A stretch of 64,000 bases of DNA. Origin: Bacteroidetes bacterium RIFCSPLOWO2_12_FULL_35_15. Its GTDB lineage: Bacteria > Bacteroidota > Bacteroidia > 2-12-FULL-35-15. Position 1 is the stretch's first letter, and every line of letters begins with the position of its first letter. Positions 17,631 to 26,189 of the stretch are shown here, one piece after another. The stretch covers positions 1 to 64,000 of the forward strand of contig MEPB01000088.1 in the NCBI GenBank assembly GCA_001769385.1, in the 5' to 3' direction. The notes below the pieces were generated by a model that saw only the letters and a program-made list of their open reading frames with translations, ran no database searches and had not been told where the DNA came from. The position numbers and the translations under genes were made by a program.

Positions 17631-18776
17631 TTAAACAACTGTCAATAAAGCATTACCATATGAAAAACGAGCACTTTCGGGAACTGATAACATGATCTTT
17701 TGTCCTTTTTTCAATTTTCCTGATTCCATTAATTCTTTCAATGCCAGAAAAATAGAAGCAGATCCAATGTTACCTACACTTGTTAAATTTACAAACCATT
17801 TTTCCTGAGGCAGATCAACACCACTGTTTCTCATTGCATCATCTACTCTTGAACGAAAATATTCTGAAGAAATATGAGGAAGGAACCAATCTACATCTTT
17901 TGGATCGAGATTGTGTTTTTTTAATAATTCAATGTATTTTATTGTTCCTAATTTATTGATATATTTTTCCAATAACCGCGGATCCTGTTTCATTGCAAAA
18001 ATAGATTTTTCGATCCATTCTTTCGGCTCAAACTCATTCCAACCATGTATATTTCCTTCCGCATCTTTGTCAGAACCTGCATACATACAAGTCTCCACTT
18101 CATTTGCAAAGGAGCATATATCAATTCCTTCAATTTTCAAAGAAACTCCATCAGGGTTTGGAGTGTTTGATAAAAGAACTGCTGCCGCACCATCAGAAAG
18201 CATCCAACGCAAAAAATCTTTTTCAAATGCTATCAGAGGATCTGCTTCTAACTCTTTTAATTTTTGCGCTTCTTCCTCAAATTTTTGACTGATCATCCAG
18301 GTCGATAATTTTTCGGAACCTGAAGTTACAGCATTGTTTGTATTACCTGTTAAAATAGACATGTATGAATATTTCAATGCATTCATACTGGTGCAACAGG
18401 CCCCTGAAAATGTTATTGTTTCCACAGGGCGGGATTTTAATAATCCGTGAACCATCACACCATGTGCAGGAATAATTTGGTCAGGTGATGCAGTACCACA
18501 TGTTAAAAGTTCAATATCATCTAATTTAAAATCCGTTGTGCATAGGGCACGAATTGCTTCAGCTGCCAGTTCTGCATTTGAATGCGTGCTTTTCCCGTTT
18601 TTATCAATGGAGTAATATCGGGTTGTAATTTTATTATTGCGTAATACAATGGCTTTGGAGCGCGATTTTTTACCATCAACACATCCTAAGTAATCTTCAA
18701 TTTCATCATTACTAACAGGCTTTCCGGGTAAAAATTTTGAAATACGGTTTATGTAAACAGCTTTATTCATATTCAT
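17631..18776 (-). CDS. darB: KAS III-like ketosynthase DarB (dialkylresorcinol pathway)
   Basis: A 381-residue FabH-fold protein. The nucleophile lies in FSGACCTSMNAL (Cys127, next to a second Cys), the catalytic His in FLPHISSEY and the Asn in LTSVGNIGSAS. DarB condenses a beta-ketoacyl thioester with an enoyl thioester to a cyclohexanedione, which is then aromatised by DarA to the 2,5-dialkylresorcinol half of flexirubin. It follows DarA by 134 bases and precedes the dehydratase by three. A Met at residue 3 is an equally possible start. Confidence 0.92.
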   Translation of the reverse strand: MNMNKAVYINRISKFLPGKPVSNDEIEDYLGCVDGKKSRSKAIVLRNNKITTRYYSIDKNGKSTHSNAELAAEAIRALCTTDFKLDDIELLTCGTASPDQIIPAHGVMVHGLLKSRPVETITFSGACCTSMNALKYSYMSILTGNTNNAVTSGSEKLSTWMISQKFEEEAQKLKELEADPLIAFEKDFLRWMLSDGAAAVLLSNTPNPDGVSLKIEGIDICSFANEVETCMYAGSDKDAEGNIHGWNEFEPKEWIEKSIFAMKQDPRLLEKYINKLGTIKYIELLKKHNLDPKDVDWFLPHISSEYFRSRVDDAMRNSGVDLPQEKWFVNLTSVGNIGSASIFLALKELMESGKLKKGQKIMLSVPESARFSYGNALLTVV

Positions 18777-18910
18777 TTAATTCTTTAAGCTCAAATTCAA
18801 TAAATGGGAGCAATTTTTATGAGTTTTTTGTGCGAAATACAAAATTAACAGAATTAATCACACTAAGGGAAATGATTGTAATTTTTTTATAAGAATTCAA
18901 AAAAACAAAA

Positions 18911-19834
18911 TTACTCGCGAAGTGAATTTTGAGAGTAATACTCCATTTCTGATTTTATTTTTTTTGAAGCAAATAATGGAGCCATTCGTGAAACTATTGT
19001 AATTATTGGTGACAGAATAAGCATTCCGATTGGTAACAGAATTCCAAAACTACGCACACGACCCCTCCTGTTTGAATCTCCGGAATTCCCTTTTTTCAAA
19101 ATAAACCCCGCATAGATTGGAAACATTGCACTTCCCCTGCCTTCCAGGAGCATTAAATTTGATTTTATATGCACAGCTCCTGCGTCAAGCAATTCTTTTT
19201 GTTGATCAGAATACGCTCCTGTTTTTAAATGTTTTAAGACTATCTCACCATATTTCGGTGCTTCTTTCAGATCTTCTTCCGATACACCATATTTTGGAAA
19301 TATTCCAAGAAACTTTCCTCTTTCTCCGGATAAAACAAAAGCCAAAACAGTAACAATACTGATCAGATTAGGTGCTCTATCCACAAAAGTTATGTTGCCA
19401 ACCAAATTTGCCTTTATCTCTTTTAAGTGGATTTTTATTTTTTCCTGACTCTTGAGCCACATGCTCCGACAAGCAATAATGGTAACAACAGGTTTGTTCT
19501 TCATTACTTTTTTGGCCTCTTCTGTTTTTAAAAACGAATTGATCGGAATAGAAATGGATAAAAACCAAGATTGGTATGCAATTATTATCAGATCATAATT
19601 TTCATCGGCATTAAACGAAAAAGGGTGTAGTTCACATGTTACACCGGTAACAGTCTCGGGAAACACTTCACAAAACTCCATATAACGCCATGGAAAAGGA
19701 AAAGGGATAACAGGTTTTATGTTTTCATAATGAATGGAAACATCTGCAGAATTTTCGAATGGGGCAAGTGTTGCTCTTACTGCCTCATTTAGCTGACCCG
19801 ATTGTGTATAATAAATAACTAATACTTTTTTCAT
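18911..19834 (-). CDS. darA: Dialkylresorcinol-condensing/aromatising enzyme DarA
   Basis: A 307-residue protein with a flavodoxin-like N terminus (VLVIYYTQSGQLNEA, an FMN phosphate-binding type loop) and IIAYQSWFLSISIP in the core. The C-terminal part has a hydrophobic segment (FGILLPIGMLILSPIITIV). It matches the DarA family known from flexirubin and dialkylresorcinol loci, which oxidises the DarB product to the resorcinol. It sits directly upstream of darB on the same strand, the family's usual arrangement. Confidence 0.92.
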   Translation of the reverse strand: MKKVLVIYYTQSGQLNEAVRATLAPFENSADVSIHYENIKPVIPFPFPWRYMEFCEVFPETVTGVTCELHPFSFNADENYDLIIIAYQSWFLSISIPINSFLKTEEAKKVMKNKPVVTIIACRSMWLKSQEKIKIHLKEIKANLVGNITFVDRAPNLISIVTVLAFVLSGERGKFLGIFPKYGVSEEDLKEAPKYGEIVLKHLKTGAYSDQQKELLDAGAVHIKSNLMLLEGRGSAMFPIYAGFILKKGNSGDSNRRGRVRSFGILLPIGMLILSPIITIVSRMAPLFASKKIKSEMEYYSQNSLRE

Positions 19835-20060
19835 TGGAATGTAAAAATAATAAAATACTTATATAGTCTCTTTAATTTGATTCAAAGAAACTTAAACAGG
19901 ATAAACTCCTGGAGCTAAACGTATATTCCGTCATTCGAGTTCGACTGGAAGGAGAGCATCGAGAAGTAATCGACAAATGCAATTCAATTAATCAAATCCT
20001 TGCACATGTTCTATACGTTTTTCGAAAAGAAAAACACTCGAACCAACAACGCCAAAAATA

Positions 20061-20094
20061 AAAAGGCGTCCCGAAATATTCCAGAACGCCTTTT
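20061..20094 (-). terminator. Rho-independent terminator, probably bidirectional
   Basis: Stem AAAAGGCGT (20061-20069) pairs with ACGCCTTTT (20086-20094) around a 16-base loop, with A/T runs on both sides. It lies 16 bases after the stop of the minus-strand gene ending at 20111 and before darA, so it probably ends that transcript and separates it from darA. Confidence 0.75.
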
Positions 20095-20110
20095 TTAAAA
20101 TAATGCATCA

Positions 20111-20920
20111 TTATTTCGAAAGAGTATCATCGATCAGAAATGGCAATGTTTCCGGTTTCATTTTCTCAGGAGAGACTTCTACAAATGTATTGTTCCATTT
20201 AATAAACATTTCCACAAACTGCATGTCCATTGACTTTCCTCCTTGCATACGATCCCAAACTAATTTAAAATCATCGCTTTTCCCTTTTGTTAAAAAGATA
20301 GGCTTCTCTTTTGATTTTGCATTTGCATATTCGTTGCCATCAGGCATTTTTACACCTGTTTTAGAAGGAAAAACAAACCCAATCTTATCTCCTGTATAGG
20401 TACAAGAAAATTTTACAGAAGTCTTTTCTGTTTCCTTTGTCAATTTGCTCAGGTTACAATTAAAATTTCCGGCAGTGAAATCATTTTTTGTAGCAGGTAA
20501 TCTGAAATCAGGTGCATCCAGACCTTTTGCATTCGAAGACACTTTATACAAACCATCCAATTGAAAAGTATAATTTGTAACGCTATTAAACGGACCTCCT
20601 TTTATATTAATTGTAATATAATCATTATCATTTGGCAAGACTAATAACCATTTTTCTGTTGGAGCCATTTCTTTACCATTGATGATAAACTTACTTTCTT
20701 CCGGTTTGTATAGAATATAATCATTAGTTTTATTGGTGATTTTTAATTTAAATTTTGTTTCCTTTTCTAATCCAACAGCATTATCCACTGTAATGATCAC
20801 TTCACTGTTTTCTGTTTTAGAATCCTTGTAAACTATCTTCTCATATTTTTTTTCTTTTTGAGCAACAGTTGTGTTTAGTGCGCTTATGGCAACTAATAAA
20901 GTTAATACGATTTTTTTCAT
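20111..20920 (-). CDS. Exported protein of unknown function
   Basis: The mature part has no recognised domain. The start at 20920 is chosen because it gives a clean Sec signal peptide (KKIVLTLLVAISALNTTVAQ); a longer frame to 20998 would add 26 Lys/Phe-rich residues ahead of it. The rest (about 245 residues) looks beta-rich (FKLKITNKTNDYILYKPEES, TYTGDKIGFVFPSKTGVKMP), as expected of a periplasmic or surface beta-sandwich protein. It lies inside the pigment locus but has its own terminator downstream, so it may be functionally unrelated. Confidence 0.7.
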   Translation of the reverse strand: MKKIVLTLLVAISALNTTVAQKEKKYEKIVYKDSKTENSEVIITVDNAVGLEKETKFKLKITNKTNDYILYKPEESKFIINGKEMAPTEKWLLVLPNDNDYITINIKGGPFNSVTNYTFQLDGLYKVSSNAKGLDAPDFRLPATKNDFTAGNFNCNLSKLTKETEKTSVKFSCTYTGDKIGFVFPSKTGVKMPDGNEYANAKSKEKPIFLTKGKSDDFKLVWDRMQGGKSMDMQFVEMFIKWNNTFVEVSPEKMKPETLPFLIDDTLSK

Positions 20921-21037
20921 GATTCTTTGATTTAGGATTTTCTTCTTTACAAATATGTTAAAAAAAACAAACAATTTAATTTTATTTTTGGTTTTCAATT
21001 AGAATCTTTTACTGATCTCCTGGTTTCTTGCTAAGGT

Positions 21038-21123
21038 CGCAAAGAAAAGCTCGCAATTTCGCTAAGTACTTATTTTTATTTATTCTTTGCATTCCTTTGC
21101 GAAAAACTTTGCGCTTCTTTGCG
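21038..21123. repeat. CTTTGCG-type intergenic repeat with inverted arms
   Basis: The left arm CGCAAAGAAAAGC (21038-21050) and right arm GCGCTTCTTTGCG (21111-21123) are near reverse complements (11 of 13). Between them are further CTTTGC copies. It occupies the gap downstream of the BtrH-like gene. A related CTTTGCG-rich stretch overlaps the bioA 3' end. Confidence 0.5.
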
Positions 21124-21162
21124 TGAAATATTTTTCTTAATAGAATATATCACAGTCAGAAA

Positions 21163-22179
21163 TTATCCCAACTTCATTTTAAATAATTTTTTAAACGCTT
21201 GCTTTTCAATATCGGAAATTTCAAGCAGCAGATCGGCACAAACTTCGAAATCTTTTTGATTATTATTTGTTCTTCCTTTATAGATCCTGCCCATTTGCAC
21301 AGCACTCTGACGCCACATATCCCCTGCTTTTGTAAATTCTTCTGATATTCCGATTAATTTATCTTCCTGTAAATGAGTTGCAGCCTGTTCTAAAAAAGCA
21401 GCATATAAAAACCGGAAGCCACCTCCACCGGTACCAATTTCTTCCTGCATCCTTACTATTTGCCCCAGGAACAACCCTGCTTTACGCGGACCTAATTTAT
21501 CACGCCACTGACGGATTTTTTTTGAAGTATATTTAATACCTGCAACTCCGGCAATATTTCCCGGCACATAAAGCATATCCCGCGAATTTCTTTTAATACC
21601 TTTTATGATCCCTTTTCTCAATAATTCTTTACTGACAGCTTGCACATTTTCGGGGAAATAAATATGGCCTTTCGGAGCTAGTGGTCCTTTTGCAAATCTT
21701 ACTTTCATCATATCTTCTTCAGATAATAGAGTAACATTTTCCATAACCGGGTCGCTCACCAAATAATTCCCATTTTCTTTTCCATACACAATTAAATTGT
21801 GTGCATTGAAATGAAAACGATATTCGGGAGGAAGATAAGAAAGATTATAAACGCTAACCTGACATCCAACAGGAACACCTTCTTTTATTTTTTGATCCAA
21901 ATAATTCTTTGCTTCTGTCTCACTTCTGAATTTTTCACGATGTACTTTTACTCCTAAAGCTTTACTTGCCCTGCTAAAGATCCATCCCGGCATTGTTCTG
22001 TATGAAATTGCAGGTCCGCCACTAATTACCAAAAAAGGAATGTGAATATAAAATATTCCAGACCCCATTCCAAATACTAATGGTTCTGTCATAAAATCCA
22101 ATCCATGATATCTTAACAAACTTGTTGCAACGCCATTTTCGCAGTGCGCTGTTTGTATATGCTTAAATTCTTTTACCAC
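21163..22179 (-). CDS. BtrH-like N-terminal-domain protein, candidate acyl-transfer (ester-forming) enzyme
   Basis: A 338-residue protein whose N-terminal half resembles the BtrH family (the butirosin acyltransferase that moves an aminoacyl group from an ACP). A papain-like set of residues is visible: Cys13 in AHCENGVATSLL, His127 in HFNAHNLIVYG and Asp143 in LVSDPV. The C-terminal half is helical and Lys-rich (IKRNSRDMLYVPG). In a flexirubin locus an enzyme must esterify the aryl-polyene acid, presumably ACP-bound, onto the dialkylresorcinol; this is a strong candidate by context. That assignment is inference. It starts five bases after the preceding small gene. Confidence 0.8.
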   Translation of the reverse strand: MVKEFKHIQTAHCENGVATSLLRYHGLDFMTEPLVFGMGSGIFYIHIPFLVISGGPAISYRTMPGWIFSRASKALGVKVHREKFRSETEAKNYLDQKIKEGVPVGCQVSVYNLSYLPPEYRFHFNAHNLIVYGKENGNYLVSDPVMENVTLLSEEDMMKVRFAKGPLAPKGHIYFPENVQAVSKELLRKGIIKGIKRNSRDMLYVPGNIAGVAGIKYTSKKIRQWRDKLGPRKAGLFLGQIVRMQEEIGTGGGGFRFLYAAFLEQAATHLQEDKLIGISEEFTKAGDMWRQSAVQMGRIYKGRTNNNQKDFEVCADLLLEISDIEKQAFKKLFKMKLG

Positions 22180-22184
22180 AATTT

Positions 22185-22583
22185 TTATCCTTTAAAATTT
22201 TTTAATTCATCTACTGATATTTCAAATGTCTTCGCATATTTTTTATATTTTTCTTCGCTTAAAGATTGAAAAACAGATGGCTTAAAATGGCGTTTGATAT
22301 TAAATTTCCAATAACCTGTATAGCCTGAAAGTATGGTAAGATCCATTAACTTTAATTCCATAAAATAATAAACCGGACTTTTTTCACCCTTAGCAACCGC
22401 CTTTCTTGCTTCTTCAACCCGTTCTTTAATATCCTCCCATGCATTATCCAAGGCATCTTTTTTAACTTCCCATCCGGTGCTAAGATCGGTAGTATAGGTG
22501 CCATCACTATTTTTTACATAACATACATCCCGTGTTATGCCTTCTAATGCTGATTTATCCTGAGGAACATCTTCTTTTTTCAT
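22185..22583 (-). CDS. Small conserved protein of the flexirubin locus, unknown function
   Basis: A 132-residue, charged, probably helical cytoplasmic protein without signal peptide or membrane segment (DNAWEDIKERVEEARKAVAK, PVYYFMELKLMDLTILSGYT). No catalytic motif is recognised. It is five bases upstream of the BtrH-like gene, so it may be its partner. Genes of this size are found beside BtrH-like genes in related loci as far as I recall; that is not verified here. Confidence 0.75.
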   Translation of the reverse strand: MKKEDVPQDKSALEGITRDVCYVKNSDGTYTTDLSTGWEVKKDALDNAWEDIKERVEEARKAVAKGEKSPVYYFMELKLMDLTILSGYTGYWKFNIKRHFKPSVFQSLSEEKYKKYAKTFEISVDELKNFKG

Positions 22584-22662
22584 TTTTTTATAATGAATTA
22601 AAATATTTTTTATTTACAAACTTCAAATGTTCCTGCAAAGTTGCATCATCTATAAGTATGGA

Positions 22663-22728
22663 GGTCACCCTGAGTTTGTCGAAGGGGTGGGAAAACTCAC
22701 ACATATGTTTCGACAAACTTAACATGCC
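22663..22728. repeat. Imperfect palindrome of the GAGTTTGTCGAA family
   Basis: The left arm (22663-22683, GGTCACCCTGAGTTTGTCGA plus A) pairs with TTCGACAAACTTAACATGCC (22709-22728). It is a second copy of the 7424-7489 element and sits in the 254-base gap upstream of the 132-residue gene. A lone half (TTGGTCGGAATGACAT) of the other palindrome family follows at 22818-22833. Confidence 0.75.
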
Positions 22729-22837
22729 TAAATGAACCCGTTTGAAACATTTCGATATTGCAAAGAAATCTTTGTCTCATTTGTAAATTTCCATACAAAT
22801 ATAAAGATTCCTCCACGTTGGTCGGAATGACATTTAA

Positions 22838-23746
22838 TTATTCTTCCGCCCAGAAATCATAAAAATTAAACCATTGTGTCGGATATCTTTTTAACATCTC
22901 TTCTACCTCCTTCACATAATTATCCGAAATCTCAGCAACTATCTTTTCAACTTCCTTTTCTCCTCTCGCACGTTTCGGTTCAATTGGTTTTTTAGCAAAA
23001 AAATGATAATGTGAATTCGTTTCTTTGACTGCAAAAACAACAGTTATGGGTACGCCAAATTTTGCAGCCATAATAAAAGGGCCGACAGGGAACTTCGCTT
23101 TCTTTCCCATAAAAGTTTTTTCGATCGTTGGAGCACCGGGCCGAAAACGATCGCCATGCATTACTACCCATTCGTTATTACTAAATGCTTTGTGAAGCTC
23201 CACTAAATGCCCCATATCATTATCTTTAATACCAATGATATTGAAATTTTTCTTTTTCATCACATCATCCATGTATTCCCTCATCTTCGTAATATCATTA
23301 TCATACATTAACACATTAAATTTTGTATCAAGTATTTCAAGCATTTGTCCGGCTATTTCCCAATTACCAATGTGTGCACTTAGTAATATCCCGCCTTTTC
23401 CAAGATCTTTCAGATATTTTAAATTCTCCTTTTGGCCTTCATGTTCGATAGTAAATTTATTTCGCATTCCTGCTAAAATGGCTGTTTTATCAAGTAATGT
23501 TTGTCCGAAAATATAATAATTTTGATAACAGGCCCGATAAGCTTTCCATTTTGAATAGCCCATAATATCTTTGAAAAAGCGTAAAGATGTTTTGGTAGAT
23601 TTGGCAGTTATTAAAAAGTAGAAAGCCACAAATCGTAAAACAAAATATGCGATCTGCAGCCCAAAAAATTCAAGTATAAAAACAAAAAATTTATGTCCTA
23701 TAACGCTCCCTTTCGTTTTACCTTCCCACTTGCTGTTACCGGACAT
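22838..23746 (-). CDS. LpxL/HtrB-type lipid acyltransferase
   Basis: A 302-residue protein of the lauroyl/myristoyl acyltransferase (LABLAT) family: an N-terminal hydrophobic helix (about 20-48) and the catalytic motif LSAHIGNWEIAG with His125 and Glu130 (HX4E). LpxL-like acyltransferases are regular members of aryl-polyene loci, where they transfer an ACP-bound acyl chain to a lipid acceptor. It follows the second ACP by four bases, so this ACP may be its donor. Confidence 0.88.
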   Translation of the reverse strand: MSGNSKWEGKTKGSVIGHKFFVFILEFFGLQIAYFVLRFVAFYFLITAKSTKTSLRFFKDIMGYSKWKAYRACYQNYYIFGQTLLDKTAILAGMRNKFTIEHEGQKENLKYLKDLGKGGILLSAHIGNWEIAGQMLEILDTKFNVLMYDNDITKMREYMDDVMKKKNFNIIGIKDNDMGHLVELHKAFSNNEWVVMHGDRFRPGAPTIEKTFMGKKAKFPVGPFIMAAKFGVPITVVFAVKETNSHYHFFAKKPIEPKRARGEKEVEKIVAEISDNYVKEVEEMLKRYPTQWFNFYDFWAEE

Positions 23747-23750
23747 TTGA

Positions 23751-24008
23751 TTATGCTAATTCCTTTTGACTTACTTTTGCGAAACAATATTCGTAAAAAT
23801 CATTAAATGTATGGATATTGATAAAATCTTCGCCAACTACTTTAAATCCGAAATTACTTTCAATTACTACAACCAGGTCGATATAATCCAAGCTATCTAA
23901 ATCAAGTGTTTCGCGCAAATTTGCTGACGGCTCTATTTTTGTAATGTCAACTTCAAACTCTTCAACTAAAAATTCGTTTACTTTCGAAATGATTTCTTCT
24001 TTTGTCAT
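23751..24008 (-). CDS. Second acyl carrier protein
   Basis: An 85-residue acidic carrier protein with the phosphopantetheine site Ser39 in TLDLDSLDYIDLVV. It differs clearly from the first ACP (LDSIDALEL), which suggests different partners. It is placed between a KS gene (22 bases upstream) and an LpxL-like acyltransferase (four bases downstream). It may carry the fatty or aryl starter, or the final polyene for transfer. Confidence 0.93.
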   Translation of the reverse strand: MTKEEIISKVNEFLVEEFEVDITKIEPSANLRETLDLDSLDYIDLVVVIESNFGFKVVGEDFINIHTFNDFYEYCFAKVSQKELA

Positions 24009-24030
24009 AGTAGTGTTTTTGTGTTTTTGT

Positions 24031-25251
24031 TTAGTTTATTTTTTTTATGATCAATGTTGAGTTAGTACCACCAAACCCAAATGAATTACTTAAAAATGTA
24101 TCAATATTTTTTTCCGTTGTTTTTGTTGCAATATTCAATTTTGCTGATGCTTCATCCGGATTTTCAAAATTGATATTGGGTGCAACAAAATTATTTTGCA
24201 TCATTAACATGGAGTAAACAATTTCACTTGCACCTGCCATCCAACACTCATGACCTGTCATTGATTTTGTGGAGCTAACCAACGGTCTTGAATTACCAAA
24301 TACTTTGTCAATTGCCAATGCTTCGGTACTATCTCCGCCAACAGTAGATGTTGCATGAGCATTAATATAATCTATTTCACTTTCACCAATATTTGCATCT
24401 TTCAAAGCCATTTCCAATGATCTTACCTGACCATCGACACTTGAGTTTGAAATATGTTCGCCATTAGATGAAAAACCATAACCGATCACTTCAGCCAAAA
24501 TTGGCGCCCCGCGTTTTACAGCCGATTCATAATCTTCTAAAATAACGGTAGCTGCTCCTCCACCCGGTACCAATCCATCTCTGTCTTTATCAAAAGGCCG
24601 GGAAGCTTTTGTTGGTTCGTTTTCACGGATAGAAAATGCACTTAATCCATCAAAACTACCAAATGCGTATTGATTTAATTCTTGTGCTCCACCGCATATA
24701 ATATGATTTTGCAAGCCCCATTTAATCATCAGATAACCAAGGCCAATTGAATGAGAACCGGAAGCACATGCTGCACTTATTGTTAAGTTAATTCCCTTTA
24801 ATTTAAAAATAGTAGAAAGGTTCATGGTAACAGTACAATTCATGGATTGAAAAATGGAGCCGGAACCAATTAATGTCGTATCATTTTTTTGACGAACAAT
24901 ATCAATAGCTTCCATCACAGCTTTTGCTGAACTATCATTTCCAAATAAAATGCCTGTTTCGTGGTTATCTAACCAGTCGATATCCATTCCATTGTTTTTT
25001 GTTGCCTCCAATGTAGATAGATATGCATATTCAGCTTCCTGCGACAATTGAATCCGGGCTCTTCTATCTAACAAACCTTTTAATTGAGGGGTTTCCACTT
25101 TACCGGTTAATCCTGAACGATAACCAAAAGTTTTTCTTTCCGGATCTAAAATAATTCCTGATCTGCCTTGAAATAATGAATCTCGTACTGCATCCAGATT
25201 ACTTCCTAAACACGACCAAATTCCAATTCCTGTTATTACAACTCTTCTCAT
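24031..25251 (-). CDS. FabF-like beta-ketoacyl-ACP synthase (KS)
   Basis: A 406-residue ketosynthase with a complete triad: Cys162 in SAACASGSHSIG, His299 in NAHATSTVGGD and His334 in MTGHECWMAGASE, plus the C-terminal NSFGFGGTNSTL. The GHECWMAG loop is a variant of the usual GH..GAAG. It follows fabG by 15 bases and precedes the second ACP, so this trio (FabG-KS-ACP) opens the locus. Confidence 0.92.
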   Translation of the reverse strand: MRRVVITGIGIWSCLGSNLDAVRDSLFQGRSGIILDPERKTFGYRSGLTGKVETPQLKGLLDRRARIQLSQEAEYAYLSTLEATKNNGMDIDWLDNHETGILFGNDSSAKAVMEAIDIVRQKNDTTLIGSGSIFQSMNCTVTMNLSTIFKLKGINLTISAACASGSHSIGLGYLMIKWGLQNHIICGGAQELNQYAFGSFDGLSAFSIRENEPTKASRPFDKDRDGLVPGGGAATVILEDYESAVKRGAPILAEVIGYGFSSNGEHISNSSVDGQVRSLEMALKDANIGESEIDYINAHATSTVGGDSTEALAIDKVFGNSRPLVSSTKSMTGHECWMAGASEIVYSMLMMQNNFVAPNINFENPDEASAKLNIATKTTEKNIDTFLSNSFGFGGTNSTLIIKKIN

Positions 25252-25266
25252 TTTTATTTATAAATA

Positions 25267-26001
25267 TTACGAGTACAAGCCTCCATTAACAGATATTACC
25301 TGACCGGAAACATAGGATGATTTTTTTGAAGCCAACCATCCTACAACATCCGCAACTTCCTGCGCTTCACCAAAACGGGCCATCGGGATCAATGCTTTAA
25401 AATCTTTTTCATTCAGATCATGTGTCATATCCGTTTTAATAAAACCGGGAGCAACCGCATTTACTGTAATTCCTCTTCGACCAACTTCCTGTGATAATGC
25501 TTTTGTTGCACCAATTACTGCCGCTTTAGATGCAGAGTAATTTGTTTGTCCGGGTAAACCTTTGAGCCCCGACAAAGAAACAACACTAATGATACGTCCA
25601 TATTTTTTGATCAACATATCTTTTACAATTAACCGGGTAACATTAAAAAAACCATCTACTGCAATATCCATAACCGAGTTCCATTCGGCATTACTCATCC
25701 ACATCAATAGATTATCCTTACGTATTCCTGCATTATTTACCAATACTTCAATGCATTTGGTTTCTTTATTCGTTTCCATCCAGGTGCCCAGTACCCCATC
25801 AACTTCATCCTGTTTTGAAACATCAAACTTCATCAATTCACCCTCAACACCTTTGCTTTTAATCAGTTCTAGCGTTTTATTGGCTTCATCCAGATTAGAT
25901 TGATAATTGATCAAAATATTATATCCCATTTCAGCCAACTCAACACAAATCGCTTTCCCTATTCCACGAGAACCTCCTGTAACTAATGCGTATTTTATCA
26001 T
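25267..26001 (-). CDS. fabG: 3-oxoacyl-ACP reductase, FabG-like SDR
   Basis: A 244-residue short-chain dehydrogenase: cofactor motif TGGSRGIG near the N terminus, NNAG, the catalytic Ser in VVSLSG, YSASK with the catalytic Tyr and Lys, and the closing SGQVISVNGG. It reduces the beta-keto group during polyene extension. The start at 26001 is chosen over an upstream ATG at 26025 because the likely promoter -7 box (26023-26030) overlaps the longer reading. It is the first gene of the minus-strand pigment operon. A pathway-dedicated copy is likely, separate from housekeeping fabG. Confidence 0.92.
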   Translation of the reverse strand: MIKYALVTGGSRGIGKAICVELAEMGYNILINYQSNLDEANKTLELIKSKGVEGELMKFDVSKQDEVDGVLGTWMETNKETKCIEVLVNNAGIRKDNLLMWMSNAEWNSVMDIAVDGFFNVTRLIVKDMLIKKYGRIISVVSLSGLKGLPGQTNYSASKAAVIGATKALSQEVGRRGITVNAVAPGFIKTDMTHDLNEKDFKALIPMARFGEAQEVADVVGWLASKKSSYVSGQVISVNGGLYS

Positions 26002-26022
26002 ATTCTTTATTTGACGTAAATG

Positions 26023-26030
26023 CAAATTTA
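26023..26030 (-). promoter_or_regulatory. Bacteroidota-type -7 box for the pigment operon
   Basis: Read on the minus strand the sequence is TAAATTTG, matching the TAnnTTTG consensus of the Bacteroidota primary sigma factor. The expected transcript start would be about 26017, leaving a short leader to the fabG ATG at 26001. No convincing -33 TTTG was found at the usual distance. Confidence 0.5.
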
Positions 26031-26162
26031 GAAAAAAAAATTAAATACTCTTGTCAGATACTCATTTTTAAAACTAATTATAAATACTGATCAAAATCAT
26101 TTAAAGACTTTTATTTTTTTTTATAAAAATAACATGCTTTTATTCCGTTTTGGGATTAATAG

Positions 26163-26170
26163 TATATTTG
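26163..26170 (+). promoter_or_regulatory. Bacteroidota-type -7 box for the methyltransferase
   Basis: TATATTTG matches TAnnTTTG, 20 bases before the ATG at 26190. It faces away from the fabG promoter, so both transcripts could share regulation in the 188-base divergent region. Confidence 0.5.
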
Positions 26171-26189
26171 CTTTCCAAAAAAAATATAT

